The position numbers were made by a program, and so were the translations under genes. A stretch of 64,000 bases of DNA from an uncultured Pelagibacteraceae bacterium (GTDB lineage Bacteria; Pseudomonadota; Alphaproteobacteria; Pelagibacterales; Pelagibacteraceae): positions 124,001-188,000 of the forward strand of contig CACLZL010000001.1 in the NCBI GenBank assembly GCA_902611405.1. The letters run 5' to 3'. Under the pieces are notes generated by a model. It did no database searches, was not told where the DNA came from, and saw only the letters and a program-made list of their open reading frames with translations. Shown piece after piece: positions 29,686 through 38,342 of the stretch (position 1 is the first letter of the stretch; every line of letters begins with the position of its first letter).

Positions 29686-30801
29686 ATGAGCGAGAATAAA
29701 ACTATTGTTAATAGTTGGAATGAGTGGGATCCGTTAAAACATGTAATTGTTGGCAGAGCGGATGGTACTTGTATACCAGCACCAGAACCAGCATTAGATG
29801 CAAAAGTTCCAGAAGACAGTGATATGCGAGGTCAGTTTGGACCAAGAACAAAAGACACAGTCGATAAAGCAAATCAACTTTTAGATGATTTTTCTAATAT
29901 GCTTGAAAAAAGAGGCATTAAAGTTGATCGACCCACACCAATAGATTTTAATCAAAAAACATCCACTCCAGATTGGGAAGCCGAAACAATGTTTGGTTGC
30001 ATGCCTCCAAGAGATGTTTTGTTAACAGTAGGCAATGAAATTTTAGAAGCAACAATGAGTTACCGATGTCGTTGGTTTGAATATTTATGTTACCGACCAC
30101 TTTTAAAAGATTATTATAATCAAGATCCAAATATGAGTCACGAGTCTGCTCCAAAACCAAGATTAACTGATGCAGATTATAGAAAGGACTATTTATCAGA
30201 TAAAATTGGTGTTCAAAAAAGATTAGAGTGGACTGAAAAAAAATATTTTGTAACTACTGAAGAAGAGCCATTGTTTGATGCAGCGGATGTATTAAGATTT
30301 GGTAAAGATTTAGTTGTTCAACATGGTTTTACAACAAATTTAAAAGGAATTGATTGGCTAAAGAGACATTATAAAGATCACAGAGTTCATGCAGTAAATT
30401 TTCCAGGAGATCCTTATCCAATTCATATTGATGCAACTTTTACCCCAATTAAAGAGGGTTTAATTATCAATAACCCACAAAGAAGACTTCCTAAGGAACA
30501 AAGAAAATTATTTGAAGACAATGGTTGGGAAATCGTAGACAGCGCACAGCCAGCACATAACGAACCACCACCATTATGTTATTCATCAACTTGGCTATCA
30601 ATGAATGTTTTAGTTTTAGATCCTAAAACTGTATGTGTCGAAAAAAGTGAAAAATACCAAGCTGAACAATTAGATAAATTAGGAATGGAAGTTATACCAG
30701 TAGAACTTAGAGATGCCTACGCTTTTGGTGGAGGTTTACATTGTTGTACTGCAGATGTTTACCGAGAGGGTGAACTTAAAGATTACTTTCCGAAACAATA
30801 A
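29686..30801 (+). CDS. Glycine amidinotransferase-like (L-arginine:glycine amidinotransferase family)
   Basis: 'NSWNEWDPLKHVIVGRADG', 'FPGDPYPIHIDATFTPI', catalytic Cys region 'FGGGLHCCTADVYREG'. Confidence 0.85.
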   Translation: MSENKTIVNSWNEWDPLKHVIVGRADGTCIPAPEPALDAKVPEDSDMRGQFGPRTKDTVDKANQLLDDFSNMLEKRGIKVDRPTPIDFNQKTSTPDWEAETMFGCMPPRDVLLTVGNEILEATMSYRCRWFEYLCYRPLLKDYYNQDPNMSHESAPKPRLTDADYRKDYLSDKIGVQKRLEWTEKKYFVTTEEEPLFDAADVLRFGKDLVVQHGFTTNLKGIDWLKRHYKDHRVHAVNFPGDPYPIHIDATFTPIKEGLIINNPQRRLPKEQRKLFEDNGWEIVDSAQPAHNEPPPLCYSSTWLSMNVLVLDPKTVCVEKSEKYQAEQLDKLGMEVIPVELRDAYAFGGGLHCCTADVYREGELKDYFPKQ

Positions 30802-30803
30802 TT

Positions 30804-31853
30804 ATGGCAAAAATTAAAATAAAAAGAGAGCGAGTTAAATTCGCTTCTGATAATGTTGCTGGTGCTTGTCCCGAGGTATTAGATGCAATTTTAAAAGCCA
30901 ATGAAGGGGATAGCACACCTTATGGGAATGACCCAATATCAACTGAATTACAAGATAAGTTTTCAAAAATCTTTGAAAAGGAAGTAATTGTTTTTCCAAC
31001 TGCCTCAGGTACTGCAGCTAATGCTTTAGCTTTATCAACTATGACACCTTCTTATGGAAATATTTATTGTCATAAGATGTCCCATATCAATACTGATGAA
31101 TGCGGTGCACCTGAATTTTATACAGGGGGTGGAAAGTTGATTCCTTTAAATGGGGTAATGGGAAAAATAACTGCAGAGGAGTTGGATCAATCGATAGGTG
31201 GAAAAGGGATTGTTCATCATACCCAGCCTTCATCAGTCAGTATCACTCAAGTGTGTGAAACAGGGGAAGTTTATCAATTAGATGAAATCAAAAAAATTGC
31301 AGAAGTTACCCATAAGCATAACTTAAATTTACATATGGATGGCGCTAGGTTTGCTAATGCATTGGTATCTTTAGATGTAACTCCTGCTGAAATGACATGG
31401 AAATCCGGGGTTGATGTATTGTCATTTGGAGCAACTAAAAATGGATGTTTAGCAGCTGAAGCAATTATATTTTTTAAGAAAGAATTAGTAGGAGATATTG
31501 CATTTTTAATGAAAAGAGCGGGGCATTTATTATCAAAAATGCGTTTTGTTTCTGCTCAACTCGATGCATACATTTCAAATGATGTTTGGTTGAGGAACGC
31601 AAAGCACGCTAATGCAATGGGTAAAAAATTAAGTGAAGGGTTAAGTAAGCATAATGATATTGAAATTGCTTATCCAACGGAAGCAAATGAAGTATTTGCA
31701 AAATTTTCAAGAGAAAAAATAGAACATCTTAATTCTGAAGGTTATAAAATGAATGAAGAAGAATTAGATGGAAAAGCGGTAAGATTAGTTGCTGCTTGGA
31801 ATACTAAAGATAGTGATGTTGATGAATTGTTAAATACAATTAAAGCTAACTAG
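30804..31853 (+). CDS. Low-specificity threonine aldolase / beta-eliminating lyase
   Basis: 'FASDNVAGACPEVLDAI', 'LNLHMDGARFANALVSL', PLP-Lys 'VDVLSFGATKNGCLAAEAI'. Confidence 0.88.
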   Translation: MAKIKIKRERVKFASDNVAGACPEVLDAILKANEGDSTPYGNDPISTELQDKFSKIFEKEVIVFPTASGTAANALALSTMTPSYGNIYCHKMSHINTDECGAPEFYTGGGKLIPLNGVMGKITAEELDQSIGGKGIVHHTQPSSVSITQVCETGEVYQLDEIKKIAEVTHKHNLNLHMDGARFANALVSLDVTPAEMTWKSGVDVLSFGATKNGCLAAEAIIFFKKELVGDIAFLMKRAGHLLSKMRFVSAQLDAYISNDVWLRNAKHANAMGKKLSEGLSKHNDIEIAYPTEANEVFAKFSREKIEHLNSEGYKMNEEELDGKAVRLVAAWNTKDSDVDELLNTIKAN

Positions 31854-32073
31854 GATTTTCTTTTAAAAACTCAATATATTTTATCACTTCATCATATTGT
31901 TCGTCAGGAATATCCTTGTAACTTGCATTGAATTTGCTTTTTACACATATAGCAACATGAGCGTAGGGGTTTCTTCCTTTAGGGTGATTTGGATGGTCCG
32001 GTAATTGCCCCACCAAATAATCGCCAGCTTCCTGAATAATTTTCCAGAGTTTCTGCGAGTTTTCTGGCGTCAT
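31846..32073 (-). CDS. Small ORF resembling phage antirepressor C-terminal-type domain
   Basis: 75 aa; 'NPYAHVAICVKSKFNASYKDIPDEQYDEVIKYIEFLK' recalls ORF6C/P22-antirepressor C-terminal domains by eye; overlaps threonine aldolase 3' end by 8 bp. Confidence 0.5.
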   Translation of the reverse strand: MTPENSQKLWKIIQEAGDYLVGQLPDHPNHPKGRNPYAHVAICVKSKFNASYKDIPDEQYDEVIKYIEFLKENPS

Positions 32074-32103
32074 AACTACTCAAACTTTGTTTTATCTCTA
32101 ATT

Positions 32104-32125
32104 TGCCTAGTCTGGTGCCTAGTTT
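32104..32125. repeat. TGCCTAGT x2 (12-nt period) including left copy of 11-bp repeat GTGCCTAGTTT (32115-32125)
   Basis: Exact copy of GTGCCTAGTTT at 36819-36829. Confidence 0.6.
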
Positions 32126-34617
32126 TTGGCAATTAAAGTTTCTTTTTTAATTACAGTATCGAATAAACCAATATCTTTCCCTTTATGCTTATACACACCA
32201 GTATAAGACAAGCTGGAGTCCTCATACCTTTTAAATTTATATACTGCATCATTCATTAAACTTGAATTAAATACATTAAGACTAACTAATAATTCAAAAT
32301 CTTTTACAGATATTCCAGTAACTTTTTTGAACAAATTTGGCTCTAATTCAGTTATTACATCTTTTAACCTTCTTTCTCTAAAATCAGTCAGATACATAAA
32401 AATAGGAATTCGTGTGGAAAATTTTATTAATTTTTCTTGTATCTGCTTTCTTAAACTTCTGTATTCTCTTTCTTCATCTGAAAGTTTTTTCTTTTCCTTA
32501 TTTGTAAGCTCAGTTTTATTCGCTTTTTCCTTAGTTTTTTTTATTGAGTCTGATCTATTTATTATTGTTTCAATATCTTTATTTAAGTTTCTAAAACCTT
32601 CAATATTCATCAAAGCTGCCATAGCTTTTTTATTGCTCATAAGTTTTGAAAGAGTTTTATTATCTACGTTAACTAATAATGCGCTTTCCCATCTTCTAGC
32701 TAATAAAGTTGCTGAAGTACCACTCATTGAAATATCCAATATACCAGCTGCATCCATTACTTTCATAGAGCTACCATCATAAGCAAGAACTGGTAAAAAT
32801 TTTGTAAATTCCTCAACTTTTTCCTCTGCACTCTTGTCTTCCGTAGATAATCTACAGCTATAATCTGAAATTTGTTTTAGTGCTCGATCTGGTGCAAAAT
32901 CAAAAATATAACATTTTTCTTTTATAATTTGTTTCTTGTTAGGAGATAAATTATCAGGGTTATGAATTTCCCAAGGAGATTGAACCCTAAATGCTGCTTG
33001 AAAATAAGTCTCAGGACTTGATAAATTTCTAAGCATAAAAATTCCTGACCATGGTTTGACTGTTACTCCAGTTGTCAGTTTTCCACATGATAGAGTTATT
33101 GTCTTAGATTTAAGAGGTTCATCCATTGCCAACTGAACTGGTTTCAAAGCTTTAACCCCTATACCTGCATTTTTGCCTGCTGCTACAATAATTTTGTAAT
33201 CATTGTAAAAAGTGTTTTGTCTTTCCATTAGTAAATTTTTCATAGCATAGCAAGACGCAATGGTTGGCAAAAACCAGAAAGTATGATTCAAATATTTTAA
33301 AAGTCTTGAATCATAAAATGGTAATGGTGGTTTTTTTCCTCCAAGCTTTAAATTATCTTTGGTGGTTTCAAGATAAGAGCCTCTAATTAAATCTAACCAT
33401 TTTTGGACATCATTTTTATATAAAAAAGATGCTTTATCTTTTTCACCTTCAGCAGAAAAAAATGTATTTAAATCAAATTCATCGTATTCTTTATTCATTG
33501 CTATTTCTCTAATGGAGTCAGGTAGTTGATAAGTCATAAGTATCATTTTTGGCAAGGCAGCATAAGGGTTACTATTTCCTTTCCAATTAATCTTAGCACT
33601 TTGCTCATCCGTATAAGTCCAATTAAAAATCTGTTCTTCTATAAATTCACCTGACTCAATTGCTCTAAAAGGTGTTCCAGATAGGTATAAATAATGATCT
33701 GTAGTTATAGGAAGAATATCTTCATTAAAATATTTAATTCCAGCTCCTTCATGAAAATTTAATTCTTCGGTACTTTCTGACTCAAATAGATCTTTAGCGT
33801 TTTCTCTCCAAGCACCATAGTGATACTCGTCAAAAATAACACAATCCCAATTTATTTCATGAACCCACTCATTTTTCGGTTTAATTCCACCTGCTTTATT
33901 TTTTCCTAAAAAATCTTGAAAAGAACCAAAACAAACAATTGGTTTTTTTGTTTTTATTTTTTTTTTGGTAGCATTTGTTTTACTTATAAATTCCCAACCA
34001 TCAAAATCTGTATGAGTTAGTAGATCTTGTTCCCAAGCATTTTCTACGGCAGGCTTAAAAGTTAAAACTAATATTTTTTTCCAATTCATTTTAAGAGCTA
34101 ATTGGTAAGCAGTAAAAGTTTTTCCAAATCTCATTTTAGCATTCCATAGAAAGTGTGGAGTTTTAGATGGCTCATCTTTTTTAAAGGAGTCAAAATATTT
34201 TTTTGTTTTATTAATTGCCTCTATTTGTTCAGGTCGCATTTTAAAAGATAAACTTCTTCCAAATTCTAAATTTCCACCAGATTGCAAAAATCTAATTGAT
34301 GACTTAACATCTTGAACAGTACATCTAAACCATTCTCCTGCTAAATTCAAAAATCCCTTATTTTTTAAAATCTTGTGAATTTCTATATCTGTAAATGTTG
34401 ATCCATCATTTTTGACAGCTGACTCATCTATCAAGATTTCATAAGGAGCATCACCTGGTCTTAAAGTTGGATATTGTTGTCTAACCCTTTGTTTAACATC
34501 TTGAGTAGTGTAGCCAATTTTTAACAAACCTCTGTACTGAGGGTTTAAATCTTTGTAGGCATAAATTCTTGGAGAAATGTCTTTAATAACATTATTAAAA
34601 TATTTTTCACTCATCAA
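32119..34617 (-). CDS. GIY-YIG/T5orf172-like nuclease domain fused to SF2 (DEAD/DEAH-like) helicase; restriction-type protein
   Basis: N-term 'IYAYKDLNPQYRGLLKIGYTTQDVKQRVRQQYP...AGEWFRC'; helicase motifs 'NAKMRFGKTFTAYQLA', 'VIFDEYHYG', 'YLSGTPFRAI', 'YFQAAFRVQSPW'. Confidence 0.82.
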   Translation of the reverse strand: MMSEKYFNNVIKDISPRIYAYKDLNPQYRGLLKIGYTTQDVKQRVRQQYPTLRPGDAPYEILIDESAVKNDGSTFTDIEIHKILKNKGFLNLAGEWFRCTVQDVKSSIRFLQSGGNLEFGRSLSFKMRPEQIEAINKTKKYFDSFKKDEPSKTPHFLWNAKMRFGKTFTAYQLALKMNWKKILVLTFKPAVENAWEQDLLTHTDFDGWEFISKTNATKKKIKTKKPIVCFGSFQDFLGKNKAGGIKPKNEWVHEINWDCVIFDEYHYGAWRENAKDLFESESTEELNFHEGAGIKYFNEDILPITTDHYLYLSGTPFRAIESGEFIEEQIFNWTYTDEQSAKINWKGNSNPYAALPKMILMTYQLPDSIREIAMNKEYDEFDLNTFFSAEGEKDKASFLYKNDVQKWLDLIRGSYLETTKDNLKLGGKKPPLPFYDSRLLKYLNHTFWFLPTIASCYAMKNLLMERQNTFYNDYKIIVAAGKNAGIGVKALKPVQLAMDEPLKSKTITLSCGKLTTGVTVKPWSGIFMLRNLSSPETYFQAAFRVQSPWEIHNPDNLSPNKKQIIKEKCYIFDFAPDRALKQISDYSCRLSTEDKSAEEKVEEFTKFLPVLAYDGSSMKVMDAAGILDISMSGTSATLLARRWESALLVNVDNKTLSKLMSNKKAMAALMNIEGFRNLNKDIETIINRSDSIKKTKEKANKTELTNKEKKKLSDEEREYRSLRKQIQEKLIKFSTRIPIFMYLTDFRERRLKDVITELEPNLFKKVTGISVKDFELLVSLNVFNSSLMNDAVYKFKRYEDSSLSYTGVYKHKGKDIGLFDTVIKKETLIAKN

Positions 34618-36121
34618 AATTTTTTATTAATTCTTCAATAATAGAGATCTCATTACTATCTAATTTAAAGTTCTTAAATAATTCTTTATCTTTAATTTCT
34701 TTCTCAAAATCTACCTGTGGTACGAAACAAAATTTTTCTCTTGAAATATCTTGAGATGTAAGAGCTTGAAATAACATAAATCTTACAAACCTTGTTTTTA
34801 AATATGTTGATAGATTCTTTGCTTGCTTGAAGGTTTTAAAACTACCTGCTACAAGATAACTTTGAGTGCAAATAGTGTTTGGTTTTATAATTTCTATTTT
34901 TGAGAAAACTCTTCTTTTTCCACTTTTGTCTGCCTGTCCCGCATGTTCTGATGTAGCTTTTGAGAATATAACTTTATAGAGATCAATTAAGTCTCTTCCC
35001 GAGGTTACATTATCTTTATTTGTATAAGTTAATCCCTTACTTGTATAAACTTCAACATCATTTTTACCTGGTTTATCTTTATCCCAAAAATTAGTATGTA
35101 AACCAAACGGAGTTTGTGGACCTACAATCTCTGATAACATTTTTCCGGATTTATTATTTTTAATAACTTTATCAATAATTTTATCCGCATCATTATATCT
35201 TGTAAAAATATGTCTTTTAGCCAAGTTACGCATTGTAGTACTTTCATTTCCGTTCTGCATGCTAGTAAATTTGCAATCGCCGTTATAGTTTTTGTCCCAC
35301 AAAAAATACATTGCACCACCAGCAACTTCTACTCCGTTAAAACAATCTCTTGAGTCAGGATAATCTACCATTTCTTTAATTCTTTTATCTTTCAACATTT
35401 TATCTCTGAAACCATCTATACCCCTTCCACCAGTGAACCATCGTGAGGGAATTATCATTGAAACGTAAGAAGGTTTAAGGCTTATTGCCATTTCAACAAA
35501 TTTATGAAAGATTAAAATTGCGTAATTCTTTTTTTCGACACCAACATTTAATTGATAGGGAGGATTTCCAATTATTACGTCAAATTTCATTTGATTTTCT
35601 TTGAATAAATTATTCTGATGAATAAATTGATACGCATAACTTTCATATTTGTTACCTCTGCCTAATATTCGCTTGTTTGCACCACAGTATATACAAACTT
35701 CATCTTTCCAGATATGTTTATCTTCATCATATCTAATATTTCCTTCTTCGTTGTTAAAAATTGATGCGATAGAATATTTATTTTTGGCGTTTTTTGAACA
35801 GTACAAAGATCTTCTAGCAATCAAAGATGTTAACTCGGTTGTAGCAATTCCAAATACTTGATTCTTTAAAATATGATTTATTCTTTTTTCCAGATTGGGG
35901 ATTTCCTTTTCTAAGCCCAAGATGAGTCTTTTAGTAATTTCTCTTAAAAAAACTCCAGATTTAGTACATGGATCAAGAAATTTAGAATTTTTATTTTTCC
36001 ATAAAGACTTAGGTAGCTTATCTAGCATAGAATTAGCTAAAGTGGGTGATGTAAATACTTCATCACTGCTAAGATTAGCAATACAATTAAGAACATCTGG
36101 ATTATAATTTACATTAAACAT
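34607..36121 (-). CDS. N6-adenine DNA methyltransferase (Eco57I-like) catalytic subunit
   Basis: 'FLDPCTKSGVFLREITKRL', catalytic 'FDVIIGNPPYQLNV'; overlaps the helicase gene by 11 bp. Confidence 0.85.
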   Translation of the reverse strand: MFNVNYNPDVLNCIANLSSDEVFTSPTLANSMLDKLPKSLWKNKNSKFLDPCTKSGVFLREITKRLILGLEKEIPNLEKRINHILKNQVFGIATTELTSLIARRSLYCSKNAKNKYSIASIFNNEEGNIRYDEDKHIWKDEVCIYCGANKRILGRGNKYESYAYQFIHQNNLFKENQMKFDVIIGNPPYQLNVGVEKKNYAILIFHKFVEMAISLKPSYVSMIIPSRWFTGGRGIDGFRDKMLKDKRIKEMVDYPDSRDCFNGVEVAGGAMYFLWDKNYNGDCKFTSMQNGNESTTMRNLAKRHIFTRYNDADKIIDKVIKNNKSGKMLSEIVGPQTPFGLHTNFWDKDKPGKNDVEVYTSKGLTYTNKDNVTSGRDLIDLYKVIFSKATSEHAGQADKSGKRRVFSKIEIIKPNTICTQSYLVAGSFKTFKQAKNLSTYLKTRFVRFMLFQALTSQDISREKFCFVPQVDFEKEIKDKELFKNFKLDSNEISIIEELIKNFDE

Positions 36122-36755
36122 TTTCTATTTCTGTATAAATAATTGGTTCAAAAACTTTTATTGGAGGTGGAATAATAACCTCTTCACCTTTTTCAGAGAA
36201 TAACGTGTCTTCTTCATATGGTCTATAAGATAGTAGGTCAGCAAGTGTATAATCTGATCTTTGGACCAAACTACCTTTTACAAAACTCCACTCAGAAAAT
36301 ATAATAGGTTTTTTTTTATTAGGTTCTGTTAAAGTTAAAGCATCTCCCCAGAGTATATTTCTTGAGATTATATATTTAATTGAAGATAAAAACTTGGAAT
36401 TAGACGTAGAAAAAAATTTTTTTTCGTATATATCCTTGAAATGTTTAAAAAGTCTTTCCCTGCAACTTAGCACATTATCTTTTAGTATCTCTACACCATA
36501 TAAGCTACTTATAACTTGAAAAGAATATCTCTCATACTCTATTTGACTATTGCTATATTTTTTTTTTACAATCTCTAACTTTCGTTCTAAAACTTTTATA
36601 AGAAAATTTCCATCACCACATGCTGGCTCTAAAAACCTTGATTCTAAACGCTCTGTTTCATCTTTTACAAGATTAAGCATAGACTCAACTTCTTTTGGGT
36701 TGGTAAATACTTCTCCAAAATCTTTAATTCTGTTTTTATTTTTTTTTTCTGACAC
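36114..36755 (-). CDS. N6-adenine DNA methyltransferase-like small subunit (SAM motif, no NPPY seen)
   Basis: 'DFGEVFTNPKEVESMLNLV...SRFLEPACGDGNFLIKVLERKL'; translation lacks D/N-PPY; overlaps next gene by 8 bp. Confidence 0.72.
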   Translation of the reverse strand: MSEKKNKNRIKDFGEVFTNPKEVESMLNLVKDETERLESRFLEPACGDGNFLIKVLERKLEIVKKKYSNSQIEYERYSFQVISSLYGVEILKDNVLSCRERLFKHFKDIYEKKFFSTSNSKFLSSIKYIISRNILWGDALTLTEPNKKKPIIFSEWSFVKGSLVQRSDYTLADLLSYRPYEEDTLFSEKGEEVIIPPPIKVFEPIIYTEIENV

Positions 36756-36818
36756 AATTTAATTTAACAAAAAGTTAAAAATTTAACCATTTGTTTTAAT
36801 TTTAATTTGTGTTATTTA

Positions 36819-36829
36819 GTGCCTAGTTT
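36819..36829. repeat. Right copy of 11-bp direct repeat GTGCCTAGTTT
   Basis: Exact copy of 32115-32125, ~65 bp upstream of first MTase-like start codon. Confidence 0.6.
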
Positions 36830-36941
36830 GCTCCTTTAATTAATGATCTAACTTGAAAACATAAATTAAACAATTTTGAAGCAAAATTTAAACATAAGAT
36901 AAAGACGAGAAAAAAAGTATGAATATTATTAATCTAAATAC

Positions 36942-37409
36942 TTATCTAAAAAATAAACTTTTTCTAATATCTATAATTTCTCTGATTTGTTTGTCTTTAA
37001 TAGCATTCCAAGAAACAAATAAAGTACATAATTGATATAAGGCAAATATCTCGTTTTTTTGATTTTGAGATAAATCACTATCTGCCTCTACATAGTTTTC
37101 AAAATAAGAAATATTATTTCTCGCACAATTTAAATAATATTTACAAGCATCTGTTACTGTAGCCGTTGACCACCAGTTTGAATCTCTTAAAAGAGCAGAT
37201 ATTTCTTGGTAGAAAGAACTTGTTTCAGAAATAGCCAAATCCTTTTGAACATTTTCTGAAAATTGATCTAATTCAAATTGAATTAAAGCTAATATCTTTT
37301 TTTCGCTACTTCTCTTTACAAGTAGTTCAATGACGTTTTTATACGACATTGATTGGATTTTATTCCAATTATCAAAAAAATCGTTTGGTGCTTTATTTGA
37401 ATCTCCCAT
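36942..37409 (-). CDS. Hypothetical protein
   Basis: 155-aa uninterrupted ORF, mixed helical composition, no family recognised. Confidence 0.55.
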   Translation of the reverse strand: MGDSNKAPNDFFDNWNKIQSMSYKNVIELLVKRSSEKKILALIQFELDQFSENVQKDLAISETSSFYQEISALLRDSNWWSTATVTDACKYYLNCARNNISYFENYVEADSDLSQNQKNEIFALYQLCTLFVSWNAIKDKQIREIIDIRKSLFFR

Positions 37410-37445
37410 TTCTAACTATTTAAGCGACATAAACATAGACACTAA

Positions 37446-38129
37446 TTATTTATTTAAAAAATTAGCCTCAAAAGCAATATTTAAAAAAGACCTAATATTC
37501 TCTAAGGAATTAATTTTGGATTGATTGATTTCTCCATTTTCTTTTATTTTAGGAATTAATTTAAAAATATCATTAATAATATTCTTTCTTGTTTCTTGAA
37601 CTACTTCTTTAATTTTTGATACTCCTAAATTTAAACAACATTCCTCAAAGATTATATGTGTTAAAAAAGATATCGAATAAGTTTGAGCGATTAAAGCACC
37701 ATTAGAAAAATCTTTTTCTTGAGAAATGCCTGATTTAGAAATGATTGGGTCATAAAGAATCAAATATTTTAAGTAGTTATTTAAATTATTCTCAGTCAGA
37801 TTAGTAAAAGGCAAATATCTCATATTACTTAGATCTTGAGGATCAGGATAAAGTATAATTGGAAACAACGAGGTTGCTGTTAAAACCTCATTAAATATAA
37901 TATTTTTAGTTGTTTTAATCTGGTGGGTTAAATCTTTACTTTTAGTAATTTGTAAAGAGTAATTTTTAACAATTTTTATAATTTCTTTTGCTTTAATTTT
38001 ATCAGGATCATTTTGAATCCAGCTATACATTGGATCGTGTAATCTTTCATCTAGCTCTTCAAGATTTAAATTTTTAAACTTATTTATTGTTTCTTTACAA
38101 ATTTGAAAAATAAAATCTTGATCCAACAT
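37446..38129 (-). CDS. Hypothetical protein
   Basis: 227-aa ORF, no family recognised; same strand as R-M-like operon. Confidence 0.6.
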   Translation of the reverse strand: MLDQDFIFQICKETINKFKNLNLEELDERLHDPMYSWIQNDPDKIKAKEIIKIVKNYSLQITKSKDLTHQIKTTKNIIFNEVLTATSLFPIILYPDPQDLSNMRYLPFTNLTENNLNNYLKYLILYDPIISKSGISQEKDFSNGALIAQTYSISFLTHIIFEECCLNLGVSKIKEVVQETRKNIINDIFKLIPKIKENGEINQSKINSLENIRSFLNIAFEANFLNK

Positions 38130-38156
38130 TTTAAAATTTACACATTTTATTAAGTC

Positions 38157-38312
38157 TTAGTCATCATCAAGAATATTTTTATGATCAACTCTACCTTTAT
38201 GGGCAATTAAAACTAAATAGTCATATAAAAAAGTATTTTTTATGAACTCTTTTTCTTTTGATGAAAGTTTGTTAATTCTTTCAAGTTCTTTTTGAGCACT
38301 TTTTGAGTTCAT
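38157..38312 (-). CDS. Small hypothetical protein (51 aa, MNSKSAQKELERINKLSSKEKEFIKNTFLYDYLVLIAHKGRVDHKNILDDD)
   Basis: Manually translated from the gap between ORF-track entries; ATG to TAA intact. Confidence 0.4.
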   Translation of the reverse strand: MNSKSAQKELERINKLSSKEKEFIKNTFLYDYLVLIAHKGRVDHKNILDDD

Positions 38313-38342
38313 AGAATAAATTATAATAAATTAATTGTAATA

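Noticed and set aside
32327-32782. 151-aa plus-strand ORF antisense to the helicase gene
   Set aside because: Ser/Phe/Leu-rich hydrophobic translation typical of the reverse complement of a Lys/Glu-rich AT-rich gene; no independent support. Same for 35649-35861, 35895-36107, 36550-36762 and 61197-61385.
34607-36755. Single MTase gene broken by a frameshift
   Set aside because: Both ORFs carry their own SAM-motif-like segment and overlap by 8 bp as in a normal operon; kept as an alternative to test rather than called a pseudogene.
31846-38312. Interpretation of the accessory region as a complete prophage or transposon
   Set aside because: No integrase, transposase, terminase, capsid or terminal inverted repeats seen; only short direct repeats and one possible antirepressor fragment.
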